The notes under the pieces: generated by a model | What the model saw: the letters and a program-made list of their open reading frames with translations, nothing else | What the model was told of the DNA's origin: nothing | The model's database searches: none | In this document: positions 52,154-60,100 of the stretch, one piece after another | How the letters are laid out: the number at the start of each line of letters is the position of its first letter | Position numbering within the stretch: the first letter of the stretch is position 1 | Made by a program: the position numbers and the translations under genes | Assembly: GCA_963847515.1 (NCBI GenBank) | Contig: CAWKAA010000001.1 | Location: forward strand, 62,001 to 126,000 | Direction of reading: 5' to 3' | DNA: 64,000 bases | From: QHXW01 sp963847515 | Lineage (GTDB): Bacteria; Acidobacteriota; Terriglobia; Bryobacterales; Bryobacteraceae

Positions 52154-53491
52154 ATGCAAGATCGATTGCCGGATGAAGCTCGGCGGGCCGCAGAATCCAT
52201 CGGAAAGGCCGACGTGGTCATCGGCATCCCCAGTTTCAACAATGCCCGAACCATCGAGCACGTGGTACGCGCGGCCAACGCCGGGCTGAGTAAGTACTTT
52301 CCCGAGCTCCATGGCGTTCTCGTCAATGCCGATGGGGGCTCCACCGACACCACGCGCGCGGCCGTTCTTTCTGCCCGCATTGAAGACGGGCATCTCATGC
52401 TTCTGTCCGCACCCGTGAGCGTGGCCCACCGCCTCTCGCTGCCTTACCACGGAATCCCCGGCAAAGGCAGCGCCTTCCGGCTGATCTTTCAGATGGCTGC
52501 GGCGCTGGAAGCCAAGGCCTGCGCGGTCGTCGATTCCGACCTTCGTTCCATCACGCCCGAGTGGATGGACCTTTTGCTGCGCCCCATTCTATTCGCAGAT
52601 TTCGATTTTGTGGCTCCGTACTACCATCGCCACAAGTACGACGGAACCATCACCAACAGCATTGTCTACCCGCTGACAAGGGCCCTTTACGGCCTGCGCG
52701 TGAGGCAGCCGATTGGAGGCGAATTCGGAATCTCCGGGCGACTTATTGCCCGCTATCTGGAACGCGACGACTGGGAAACAGACGTCGCCCGTTACGGCAT
52801 CGACATCTGGATGACCACCATTGCCATCGCCGAGGGCTACCGGGTTTGCCAGAGCTTTCTCGGCGCCAAGCTGCACGATGCCAAGGATCCCTCGTCGGAT
52901 TTGACCGCCATGCTGCAACAGGTGGTGGGCAGCGTGTTCATGCTCATGGACGAGTACGAATCCGTCTGGCGGGATCGGACCAGCAGCCGGCCGGCCGAGC
53001 TGTTTGGATTCCGCTTCGATGTCGGATTGGATCCAGTCGACGTCAACGTCGAACGTATGATCCGCGGTTTTCGCAAAGGCTGCGAGGAGCTGGAGGAAGT
53101 CTGGAAACTGGCGCTTCAGCCGGAAACCTATGCGCAGGTTCGAAGCCTGGCAACCGGCTTGAGCGACAACCCGGCCAGGTTTCATCTCGAAGACGGCCTT
53201 TGGACACGCGTGATTTTGGATTTCGCCTGTGCCTATAAGCAGCACCCGCTTTCGTCCGCGCACCTGTTGCAATCGCTGACGCCGCTCTATCTGGCGCGGG
53301 TAGCCTCCTTCGTCTACGAAACGCAAAGCCTTCGCTCCGGGCAAGTCGAAGACAAGATTGAACAGTTGTGCACGACCTTTGAAAACCTGAAACCCTATCT
53401 TCTAGCCCATTGGGACGCGAAACCCGTGATGCCACTCAAAGGTGTCCCGGAAGATTCCGAGCAAAGACAGGAAACGAGATTGGAGGTATGA
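52154..53491 (+). CDS. Glycosyltransferase family 2-like protein
   Basis: Protein of 445 residues. The GT-A nucleotide-binding start is VVIGIPSFNNARTIEHVVRA, with NADGGSTDTTR as the usual second strand and VVDSDLRSITPEW as the DxD metal site. PIGGEFGISGRL corresponds to the acceptor loop also seen in the upstream enzyme (YPLAGEFAMDI), so the two may be distant paralogues. A C-terminal helical extension of about 150 residues follows the catalytic domain. Five bases separate it from the upstream gene; the next gene begins five bases after its stop. Confidence 0.8.
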   Translation: MQDRLPDEARRAAESIGKADVVIGIPSFNNARTIEHVVRAANAGLSKYFPELHGVLVNADGGSTDTTRAAVLSARIEDGHLMLLSAPVSVAHRLSLPYHGIPGKGSAFRLIFQMAAALEAKACAVVDSDLRSITPEWMDLLLRPILFADFDFVAPYYHRHKYDGTITNSIVYPLTRALYGLRVRQPIGGEFGISGRLIARYLERDDWETDVARYGIDIWMTTIAIAEGYRVCQSFLGAKLHDAKDPSSDLTAMLQQVVGSVFMLMDEYESVWRDRTSSRPAELFGFRFDVGLDPVDVNVERMIRGFRKGCEELEEVWKLALQPETYAQVRSLATGLSDNPARFHLEDGLWTRVILDFACAYKQHPLSSAHLLQSLTPLYLARVASFVYETQSLRSGQVEDKIEQLCTTFENLKPYLLAHWDAKPVMPLKGVPEDSEQRQETRLEV

Positions 53492-53495
53492 AGCC

Positions 53496-54194
53496 ATGGT
53501 CGAAACGCTGAGAACCGTTCTCCAGGGAGTGCTGGAGCGCCTCTACAAATACGTAACCATCTATCTACCCTCATTGCTGGCGGCCCTGATCCTGTTTGCG
53601 GCTGCTTACGTGATGGCGGTGTTTGCCCGCTGGCTGCTCTATCGAATCTTCAAGGGACCGGCCATCGACCGGTTCCTGCGCCGTAGCGGCCTCGCCTTCG
53701 TGCTCGATCCCTCCGGACGCTTGCGCGCTACGCGCCTGGTGGCCGAGACGGTCTACTGGTGTCTCCTGCTGTCCGGAGTTCTTTTGGGATTGAGTGTGTT
53801 CGACACCGACATTACCACGCAGCTGCTTGAGAAGTTCGTGTTCCTGCTGCCGAAGGTGGTGGTCGCGTGCTTGATCCTTCTGGCCGGCGCCGCCCTGGGC
53901 CAATATCTGGGCCGCAGCATGCTCGTCTGGGCGGTCAATGAAGATTTTCCTTCGCCTCGACGTCTCGCGACTCTGGTCCGCATCGTGATCTTGTTCGTTG
54001 CGGTCGTCGTCGCCGCTGACCAACTCGATTTCGCGCGCAGCGTCTTCCTTGCTGCCTTCATCATTTTGGTCGGAGGGGGCGCGCTCGCGGTATGCCTGGC
54101 CATCGGCCTTGGCGGCGGATTAGGACGCTTCTTCGAACAGAAAAAGGAGCATGCCGACGGCGCCCGAGAGCGCTCGCTCTGGAATCATCTATAG
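53496..54194 (+). CDS. TM-helix repeat membrane protein (mechanosensitive channel-like)
   Basis: Protein of 232 residues starting at ATG 53496, after GGAGG that lies in the end of the upstream gene; a longer form from 53442 would overlap it. It has about five hydrophobic helices (LPSLLAALILFAAAYVMAVF; VVVACLILLAGAALGQYLG; VRIVILFVAVVVAADQLDF). The pattern VLxxLPxxxxxLxxxxxG repeats twice, as in the 'conserved TM helix' family related to MscS channels. There is no MscS beta domain, so it would be a minimal channel or an accessory. Linkage to two glycosyltransferases suggests osmotic stress. Confidence 0.68.
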   Translation: MVETLRTVLQGVLERLYKYVTIYLPSLLAALILFAAAYVMAVFARWLLYRIFKGPAIDRFLRRSGLAFVLDPSGRLRATRLVAETVYWCLLLSGVLLGLSVFDTDITTQLLEKFVFLLPKVVVACLILLAGAALGQYLGRSMLVWAVNEDFPSPRRLATLVRIVILFVAVVVAADQLDFARSVFLAAFIILVGGGALAVCLAIGLGGGLGRFFEQKKEHADGARERSLWNHL

Positions 54195-54228
54195 CAGGTG
54201 GGGCGGACCCCTCATCGGCCTGTTTTGA

Positions 54229-54250
54229 GGAGGGCGCAGTTGCGCCCTCC
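54229..54250. terminator. Perfect hairpin between convergent genes
   Basis: GGAGGGCGCA and its exact reverse complement TGCGCCCTCC are separated only by GT, between the channel-like gene (ending 54194) and the oppositely oriented YHS gene (ending 54263). The position suggests a bidirectional terminator, though no clear U-run follows on either side. A GTGGGGCGGACCCC element lies just upstream at 54198-54211. Confidence 0.5.
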
Positions 54251-54262
54251 CTGGTTCAAACG

Positions 54263-54451
54263 CTACGCCGCTCCTCCTCGCTGCTGCTGGGTGCCACTCT
54301 TGGTCTGCTGCGCGGCATACCGGTCAGGATGTTCTTCGAATTTCCGTTTGCAGTCTTGTGAGCAGAAATGATGCTCTTGGCCCTGGTAATTTGTTCGCGC
54401 CGGGGCCTTTCGTTCATCAACCTGCTTGCCACATACTGGATCATTGGTCAT
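54263..54451 (-). CDS. YHS-domain metal-binding protein
   Basis: This 62-residue protein is almost entirely one YHS domain: DPVCGKQVDERKAPARTNYQ, then HHFCSQDCKRKFEEHPDRYA. The cysteines at positions 6, 30 and 34 (approximate) and nearby histidines match the metal-binding set in YHS domains of copper ATPases and monooxygenases. A Gln/Ser-rich tail follows. A stand-alone metal carrier or sensor is likely. A good GGAGGT site lies a few bases upstream of the ATG. Confidence 0.88.
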   Translation of the reverse strand: MTNDPVCGKQVDERKAPARTNYQGQEHHFCSQDCKRKFEEHPDRYAAQQTKSGTQQQRGGAA

Positions 54452-54507
54452 TTCGATTCACCTCCGTTTAACAATTCCAGCAATCTCTTTACCGGAAAGG
54501 TGTGAGT

Positions 54508-55101
54508 TTACTTACTGACGGCCCGGTTGTCCGCAATCACGAATCGCAGCGGCCAATCCGCACAATGCCGGATTCCGATGCGCGGCGTCACCTCGATTTT
54601 GAACCCCGGCTCTCCGCTCCACTCGCGCACCACCAAAGATCCCCGGGTAACATCCGCTCCGTTCTGCTTCCGGGTAATGGCGAACGCGCGCGTCAAATTT
54701 CCGGGTCCGGAAGCCAGCTTCTCGGTGGAGCGAGCTTTGGGACGCCGCCTGTTCATCAGTTCAATTCCAACCATCGGCTCGGCTGCACGAATCAGTACAC
54801 ATCCGGGCTGGCCCTCTGGCTCGGCTACCAGATTCAGACATTCGTGCATGCCGTAAATGAAATAGACGTACGCATGGCCGGGTGGCCCGAAGATGACTCG
54901 CGTGCGATTCGTTATGCCCCGAGCCGAGTGCGCGGCCAGATCGTCGCCGCCAAGATACGCTTCGGTTTCGACAATCATGCCGGCCGCGCGCCCGTGTACC
55001 AGGACCTTTCCGAGCAGTTCGCGCGCAACTTTCACGGCGTCGCGGTTATAGAACGAGCGCGGCAGAATCCGGCTCTCCGTTGCCAGTTCGCTCCATTCCA
55101 T
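54508..55101 (-). CDS. 3-methyladenine DNA glycosylase (AAG/Mpg family)
   Basis: Base-excision repair enzyme of 197 residues, the normal bacterial size. Family motifs: ARELLGKVLVHG, IVETEAYLGGDDLAAHSARG (catalytic Glu in ETEAY), GHAYVYFIYGMHECLNLVAE, RAAEPMVGIELM and SGPGNLTRAFAI. It flips and excises alkylated purines. It is divergent from thpR with only 21 bases between starts, so the two promoters must overlap. Confidence 0.93.
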   Translation of the reverse strand: MEWSELATESRILPRSFYNRDAVKVARELLGKVLVHGRAAGMIVETEAYLGGDDLAAHSARGITNRTRVIFGPPGHAYVYFIYGMHECLNLVAEPEGQPGCVLIRAAEPMVGIELMNRRRPKARSTEKLASGPGNLTRAFAITRKQNGADVTRGSLVVREWSGEPGFKIEVTPRIGIRHCADWPLRFVIADNRAVSK

Positions 55102-55122
55102 TGCACAATTATCATCGCGCAG

Positions 55123-55674
55123 ATGCGATTATTCACCGGAATCGACCTTTCCCCCGATGTCGTCGCCAAACTGGAGGAGGTGTTGGTGCACCTGAAGCCA
55201 TCAGCTCAAATCAACTGGAGCCCGCCGCGCAATCTTCACATCACAACCAAATTCATCGGCGAGTGGCCAGAGGAGCGTCTGGCGGAATTGAAGACGGCTC
55301 TTGTGGGCTTACCCGCGCGTGCGCCGATTCCCATTTCCATCGAGAAGCTGGGCTTTTTCCCAAACCCGCATTCGCCGCGCGTCTTCTGGGCCGGGATTCA
55401 TGCCGACGACAATCTCGCGAGCCTCGCGAGAGATACCGAAGCAGCGCTTGCTCCGCTCGGAGTAACGAAAGAAGCGCGCGCCTATTCGCCGCATCTGACT
55501 CTCGCACGCATTAAGACGCCGGGCAAGCAACCCGCATTGCTGCAAGCCGTCGCCAAGCTGCCATCCCTCGATTTCGGCAGCTTCGTCGCAGACCGGTTCT
55601 ATCTCTATCACAGCCGGCCCGCTCCTTCAGGTTCCGTGTACACTAAGCTTGCGGAGTTTCCGTTTGAGTCCTAA
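55123..55674 (+). CDS. thpR: RNA 2',3'-cyclic phosphodiesterase (ThpR/LigT family)
   Basis: This 183-residue 2H phosphoesterase has both signature motifs: NLHITTKFIG (HxTxxF) near residue 43 and SPHLTLARIK (HxTL) near 128. It begins RLFTGIDLSPDVVAKLEE, a standard start for the family; the ATG at 55123 is chosen for that reason, because the frame is open further upstream only antisense to the glycosylase gene. It hydrolyses 2',3'-cyclic phosphates and can ligate tRNA halves in vitro; its in-cell role is uncertain. Confidence 0.9.
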   Translation: MRLFTGIDLSPDVVAKLEEVLVHLKPSAQINWSPPRNLHITTKFIGEWPEERLAELKTALVGLPARAPIPISIEKLGFFPNPHSPRVFWAGIHADDNLASLARDTEAALAPLGVTKEARAYSPHLTLARIKTPGKQPALLQAVAKLPSLDFGSFVADRFYLYHSRPAPSGSVYTKLAEFPFES

Positions 55675-55683
55675 TTCTGAATC

Positions 55684-55730
55684 GTGGGGCGGACCCCCTG
55701 GTCCGCGCCGGACCCCCTGGTCCGGCTGCC
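55684..55730. repeat. GTGGGGCGGACCCCCTGGTCCG intergenic element, doubled
   Basis: GGACCCCCTGGTCCG occurs twice in tandem (about 55691-55705 and 55710-55724) after GTGGGGC; each unit is itself a near-palindrome. A shorter version, GTGGGGCGGACCCC, lies at 54198-54211. The block sits between thpR and plsY just upstream of the plsY start and lacks a separate ribosome site. Confidence 0.7.
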
Positions 55731-55740
55731 AGCCCGACCC

Positions 55741-56384
55741 ATGCTGATCGCTGTTCTCGCTCTCCTGGCCGCCTATATAATCGGCGCCATTCCCTTCGGC
55801 TACCTCGTGGTGAAGTGGACCACAGGTACGGACGTCCGGTCTTCCGGAAGCGGCAATATTGGAGCAACTAATGTTTTGCGTACTACGGGTCGCGCCGCAG
55901 GCATTGTTACGTTGCTGCTCGACATAGCCAAGGGCGCATTCGCCGTCTGGCTTGCCGGAAAACTCACTGCCGGAAATATTAATTGGATGAGCGCGGCAGC
56001 CCTCGCCGTGATGGCTGGACATGCTTTTCCGATCTTTCTGAAGTTTCAAGGCGGCAAAGCGGTCGCCAGCTTCATCGGCGCATATTTGGTTCTCGCTCCC
56101 ATTCCGCTGTTGGCGGTGCTGATTGTGTTCATAGGCGTCGTGGCCGCCACCCGCCATGTGTCCCTCGGTTCGGTCCTCGCCGCAGGCATGTTTCCCCTTG
56201 CGGTCTGGATCTTTATGCAGCCTCCGCTCTCGCTCATGGCCGCCTCAATCATAAGCGGCGTCTTCATTATTTACCGGCACCGCGCAAATCGGCGCGCATC
56301 CGCGCCGGCACCGAGCACGTTTTTTCGCTCGGCCACCGGGCACACTCGTCGCCCGCTCCCGGATGGAGAACCCGCCGACCTTGA
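55741..56384 (+). CDS. plsY: Acyl-phosphate:glycerol-3-phosphate acyltransferase PlsY (frame broken near 56287)
   Basis: Integral membrane acyltransferase that makes lysophosphatidate. The three family motifs are visible: IPFGYLVVKWTTGTDVRSSG with SGNIGATNVLRT; KFQGGKAVASFIG; and the C-terminal IYRHRAN. After 56287 the expected ARIRAGTEHVFSLGH is in another frame, so one base is missing or extra near the end; the tail then stops at 56384. It overlaps gpsA by 22 bases. Pairing of plsY and gpsA is common and links G3P supply with its acylation. Confidence 0.9.
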
Positions 56385-57376
56385 AGAATCTGGCAATTAT
56401 CGGCGGCGGCTCCTGGGGCACGGCGCTCGCCATCGTTCTCGCTCCGCGGTTCGAGCGGGTGCGCCTTTGGGTATACGAATCGGACTTGGCCGAGCGCATG
56501 TGCGCCTCCCGCAAAATGACGTATACCTGCCTGGATTCCCTCTGCCTGAGAACGTCGAGCCTCACAACGAACTTCCGTCCACCGTGGCCAGGGCCGAAAT
56601 CGTATTGGGGGTCATGCCGTCCCACCTGGCACGGTCAATGTATCAGCAACTGGCGCCGCATCTCACTCGCGCAATGCACCTCGTCAGCGCCACTAAAGGC
56701 CTGGAGCAGGGTACCCTGATGCGCATGTCCGAGGTCATGGCGGCCAGGTGCTCGAGCGTCCTTCGAGTGCGCGGCGTTATTTCCGGTCCGACATTCGCGC
56801 GGGAGGTAGCCCGCGGCGACCCCACGGCCCTGGTGGTCGCTTCCACTGATCAGGAACTGGCCCGGAATCATTCAGAACGCATTTTCCGGCCCCACTTTCC
56901 GGCTGTACAGCAGTTCCGATCCTATCGGCGTCGAGATTGGCGGAGCGGTTAAGAATGTGGTCGCCATCGGCGCCGGCGTTTGCCACGGTCTGGGTTTGGG
57001 GCATAACGCCGCGGCCGCCCTGATCACCCGCGGCCTAGCCGAAATCAGCCGCCTTGCCCTGGCAATGGGTGGCCAGGCGAAGACACTTGCCGGACTTGCC
57101 GGGCTCGGCGACCTGGTATTAACCTGTACTGGAGAATTAAGCCGTAACCGCATGGTAGGAATAGAATTAGCAAAAGGGCGAAAGCTCGAGGAGATCGTTA
57201 ACTCTATGAAAATGGTAGCGGAAGGCATAAAAACGACGACCGCAACCGCCGACTTGGCCCTACGCCATGCCGTCGAGATGCCGATTGCCGGGCAAATGCT
57301 TGCCATGCTGCATCATGGACGGCCTCCTCAGGAAGCCGTCCGCCAGTTAATGGAACGGTCACTGAAAGGTGAGTAA
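56363..57376 (+). CDS. gpsA: Glycerol-3-phosphate dehydrogenase [NAD(P)+] GpsA (two frame breaks)
   Basis: Reduces dihydroxyacetone phosphate to sn-glycerol-3-phosphate for phospholipid synthesis. The nucleotide-binding start is LAIIGGGSWGTALAIVLA. Later segments are LVSATKGLEQGTLMRMSEVM, VISGPTFAREVARGDPTALV, GGAVKNVVAIGAGVCHGLGL and GLGDLVLTCTGELSRNRMVG, including the catalytic lysine in AVKNVVAI. Breaks near 56513 (after MCASR) and 56877 (before NAFSGPTFRLYSS) move the frame out and back. The restored length of about 337 residues is standard. The essential role argues for sequence error. Confidence 0.9.
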
Positions 57377-57384
57377 TTCGGCGG

Positions 57385-58005
57385 GTGGCTGCGAAACCTT
57401 TTGTGCAGACTGGGGTTAACGGGATTATGGGGGCCTCAGTGGCTCTTGACTGCGATGCCGAGTTGATGCTTCGGGTCAAGGATGGGGATGGGGCAAGCTT
57501 TAGCTTGCTGCTCGGTAAATACCGGGCGTCCGTCTGCCATTTCCTGTACCGGATGGTGCAGGACCAAGCCGTTTCCGAGGAACTGGCTCAGGAGGTGTTC
57601 TTGCGCGTCTACAAATCGAGGGAAACCTACGAGGCCACCGCAAAGTTCACGACCTGGCTCTATCGTATTGCCACTCACCTGGCCTTGAACTGGCTGCGGG
57701 ATGAGAGGAACGAGCGGAGGCAAGAGCGGCTGGACCAAGGTACGGAGGACACACCCGTGCGGGAGGTTCCCGACCGCGTGCCGTCGGTGGAGCAACAGAT
57801 GGTTCAGGCGTTGAAAGTTGAAGAGGTTCGCCGTGCAGTAGCTTCGCTGCCGGATAAGCAACGCGCTGCGGTGTTGATGCATAAGTATGAGGAGATGGAA
57901 TATTCGCAAATTGCGAAGGTGTTGAGTTGCTCGGAATCAGCGGTAAAATCGCTGTTGTTCCGGGCATATGAGACTTTGCGGGTGCGTTTGGCGCACATGG
58001 CTTAG
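57385..58005 (+). CDS. RNA polymerase sigma-70 family (ECF-like) sigma factor
   Basis: Protein of 206 residues (192 if ATG 57427 is used instead of GTG 57385). Region 2 is ASFSLLLGKYRASVCHFLYR, SEELAQEVFLRVY and FTTWLYRIATHLALNWLRDE. Region 4 is ASLPDKQRAAVLMHKYEEME followed by SQIAKVLSCSESAVKSLLFR, a typical HTH. There is no region 1 or 3, so it is ECF type. Nine bases later starts a zinc-finger anti-sigma factor, its likely regulator. Confidence 0.93.
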   Translation: MAAKPFVQTGVNGIMGASVALDCDAELMLRVKDGDGASFSLLLGKYRASVCHFLYRMVQDQAVSEELAQEVFLRVYKSRETYEATAKFTTWLYRIATHLALNWLRDERNERRQERLDQGTEDTPVREVPDRVPSVEQQMVQALKVEEVRRAVASLPDKQRAAVLMHKYEEMEYSQIAKVLSCSESAVKSLLFRAYETLRVRLAHMA

Positions 58006-58013
58006 GGGACGTT

Positions 58014-58505
58014 ATGGACTGCCCGATCAGGACTGATGAAAACACGGACTGGCTGCTGGAGTACTCGGCGGGCCGGCTCGATCGCGAACATACCGCGCTC
58101 ATGGCGCGCCATGTGGAAACTTGCCAGGAATGCGCCCGCTTCGTAGAAGGGCAGCAGCGTGTGTGGAATGCGCTCAGTCAGTGGGAGGTAGACCCTGTGA
58201 GTGCGGGCTTCGATCGCGGGCTGTATCGTGCGATCGACGCCCAGCCGGTCACCTGGAAGGATCGGGTTTTCCGTCCGCTCCAGCCCTTTTGGCGCCGTGC
58301 GATCCCACTGGCGGCTACCTGCCTGTTAATTGTGGTTGGCGTGGTGCTGCACGCTCCGCAAGCCATGCTGACGCCCGCCGCCTCGCAAGCCGCGGTGGAA
58401 AAGAACGAAGCCGAACAAGTGGAGCGCACGCTGGATGATATGCAGATGCTCCGCGAACTGGAGATGACGCCCAAGCAGGAGGAAAGCGCCTCTAAGTCCT
58501 TGTGA
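58014..58505 (+). CDS. Zinc-finger (zf-HC2) transmembrane anti-sigma factor
   Basis: Protein of 163 residues. The N-terminal anti-sigma domain carries the HxxxCxxC zinc motif as RHVETCQECARF near residue 38. A single transmembrane helix (AIPLAATCLLIVVGVVLHAP) lies near 94-114, and an extracytoplasmic acidic, glutamate-rich tail (EQVERTLDDMQML) follows. It presumably sequesters the upstream sigma factor and releases it on a signal at the envelope. Its stop overlaps the next start (GTGA). Confidence 0.88.
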   Translation: MDCPIRTDENTDWLLEYSAGRLDREHTALMARHVETCQECARFVEGQQRVWNALSQWEVDPVSAGFDRGLYRAIDAQPVTWKDRVFRPLQPFWRRAIPLAATCLLIVVGVVLHAPQAMLTPAASQAAVEKNEAEQVERTLDDMQMLRELEMTPKQEESASKSL

Positions 58506-59056
58506 TCCGTATGCGCCGCTCACTTCCCATCGCCGGTCTGTGCGGGATTCTGCTGGCTGGAGCTGTATTTGGGCAGCGGCCGGAGCCGGCGGAGCGTGCG
58601 GCGCGCGCGGAAGCTCGCGCGGCAAAGCGGGCGGCCGCTAAGGAGAGGGCCAAAGCTACCGACACGCCGCTTGAACAGTGGCAACGCATGACGCCGGAAG
58701 AGCGGCAGCGAGCGCTGGCGAAATTGCCACCCGAAAGGCGGCGCGAACTGCAGCAGAAATTACAGCAGTTTCGCAGCCTGCCTCCGGAGGAACGGCAGCA
58801 GTTGCGTGAGCGTTATCAGACCTTTAGCCAGTTGCCGCCGGAGCAGCAAAACCACGCGCGGGAGTTGTTCAAGCAGTTCAATTCACTGCCTGAGGACCGG
58901 CGGCCGATCGTCAAACGCGAATTCGAAGAATTGCGCTCCATGCCGGAGTCGGAGCGAAATGCCCGCATAAATAGTGAAGCGTTTCGCAGCCGGTACAGCC
59001 TCGGCGAACAACAGATGTTACAGGACTTAACGCGAGTCTTCGGAAGTCCCCGATAA
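58502..59056 (+). CDS. Exported DUF3106-like protein rich in Pro-Glu-Glu-Arg repeats
   Basis: Protein of 184 residues starting at GTG 58502, overlapping the anti-sigma stop by four bases. A signal (LPIAGLCGILLAGAVFGQ) is followed by a charged Ala/Arg/Lys/Glu linker. Heptad-like repeats follow: MTPEERQRALAKLPPERR, FRSLPPEERQQLRERYQTF, LPPEQQNHARELFKQFNSLP. This DUF3106 pattern resembles Spy/CpxP-like periplasmic helical chaperones. Being in the sigma/anti-sigma operon, it may be the envelope sensor or a target of that system (inference). Confidence 0.8.
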   Translation: MIRMRRSLPIAGLCGILLAGAVFGQRPEPAERAARAEARAAKRAAAKERAKATDTPLEQWQRMTPEERQRALAKLPPERRRELQQKLQQFRSLPPEERQQLRERYQTFSQLPPEQQNHARELFKQFNSLPEDRRPIVKREFEELRSMPESERNARINSEAFRSRYSLGEQQMLQDLTRVFGSPR

Positions 59057-59232
59057 AAATAATCGGAAAATTCCTAGAAAAGTATTGTCAATTCCCTGAG
59101 ATTTCTGGTACCTTTTCTAAACCATAGTCTGGCGGGGGACAACTCGTCCGGCGCGCAAAGAATGAGATACCTCCATTGCGCGCTACTTCAAGCGAAATGG
59201 AAGCCTACGCCGCGATGGGAAAAAGGAGTGGT

Positions 59233-59640
59233 ATGAAGAAAGTCAAAGCCCCTGAGGGCACCGTCCGGCCCGCAACATATCGCAAGGTGCTGCTGGAAAA
59301 GCGGAAGAGCGTAATGATTGCCTTGGGTATGAAATTCGACACTCTCGCCAAGATGGGGCGGGTGGCCGAAGAAGACCAAGCCCAACTCTCGCACGACGAA
59401 TTCGTCTCCCTAAGGCTGAACAGCCTGGATTACGTGCAGTTGCGGATGATCGAAGAAGCGCTGGATCGTATCGAAGCAGGGGATTATGGAGTCTGTCTGT
59501 CGTGCGAGGAGCCCATTCCCGCGAAACGTCTGGAGGCTCTCCCCTGGGCGAAATTCTGCGTGACTTGCCAGCAGTCGCTCGGCAGCATGCAGGACGACTC
59601 CTCATCGACCAAACCGCACGCTGGCGCAGAGAACTGGTAG
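59233..59640 (+). CDS. TraR/DksA-type zinc-finger protein
   Basis: Protein of 135 residues starting at ATG 59233, which follows AAGGAG by four bases; earlier ATGs in frame lack such a site. The coiled-coil region (VLLEKRKSVMIALGMKFDTL and RLNSLDYVQLRMIEEALDRI) leads to a four-cysteine zinc finger, GVCLSCEEPIPAKRLEALPW then FCVTCQ. DksA-like proteins bind the RNA polymerase secondary channel with ppGpp. It lies about 180 bases after the sigma-factor operon and ends before a strong hairpin. Confidence 0.88.
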   Translation: MKKVKAPEGTVRPATYRKVLLEKRKSVMIALGMKFDTLAKMGRVAEEDQAQLSHDEFVSLRLNSLDYVQLRMIEEALDRIEAGDYGVCLSCEEPIPAKRLEALPWAKFCVTCQQSLGSMQDDSSSTKPHAGAENW

Positions 59641-59645
59641 TGCAT

Positions 59646-59675
59646 GTTTACAACCCAAGCCCGCGGGTTGTAAAC
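59646..59675. terminator. Perfect 11-bp inverted repeat between convergent genes
   Basis: GTTTACAACCC (59646-59656) and GGGTTGTAAAC (59665-59675) form a perfect stem with an eight-base loop. It lies between the DksA-like gene (ending 59640) and the leftward secreted-protein gene (ending 59701). This is a convincing bidirectional terminator, though the U-run is short. Confidence 0.72.
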
Positions 59676-59700
59676 GCGCCCCCCGCATTCCTTCTATTCC

Positions 59701-60024
59701 CTACTCAATCGCAATCGAACTGACCTGAACGGTATCGCCGTCTAGCGTACCCTCGACCTTGGCCTTGAGATCTTTGTCCTTGTCGGTACCTTTTAGCGCC
59801 GCCAGGGCTTTAGCGTTGCCGGCTTCGTCAAATTTCACGAACTTGCCGTCGCTGGTGACCAGACCGAAGCCGCTCTTGGCGCAGCTTAGCGCACAATTTT
59901 TGGTATGGGCTGAGATGTCCTTGTCTTTGCACATCACGTCCACGAGTGTGCCGTTCCACGTCTCGGCGAACGCAGCCACCGCGAGCACCGAAGCTGCGGC
60001 GGCGAACATGGCAAGTTTCTTCAT
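59701..60024 (-). CDS. Small secreted protein (acidobacterial family, unknown function)
   Basis: Protein of 107 residues starting at ATG 60024, after AAAAGGAG. Signal peptide (LAMFAAAASVLAVAAFAE), then the mature domain TWNGTLVDVMCKDKDISAHT with three cysteines (MCKDK, NCALSCAKSG) and an OB-fold-like strand pattern ending EGTLDGDTVQVSSIAIE. Such small W-G-x-L-V-D-x-x-C proteins occur in many copies in acidobacteria; the function is unknown. It is separated from the response regulator by 76 bases on the same strand. Confidence 0.8.
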   Translation of the reverse strand: MKKLAMFAAAASVLAVAAFAETWNGTLVDVMCKDKDISAHTKNCALSCAKSGFGLVTSDGKFVKFDEAGNAKALAALKGTDKDKDLKAKVEGTLDGDTVQVSSIAIE

Positions 60025-60100
60025 AGGTAAAACTCCTTTTGAAATAGCTAACGTATCTATCCACGTTACCGGATGCTTCGACCGGGTACAACTTTCACCC

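Noticed and set aside
54502..55122. Upstream extension of the thpR frame to 54502
   Set aside because: This stretch is antisense to the 3-methyladenine glycosylase gene; ThpR proteins start with the LFTGIDLS motif, which the ATG at 55123 provides.
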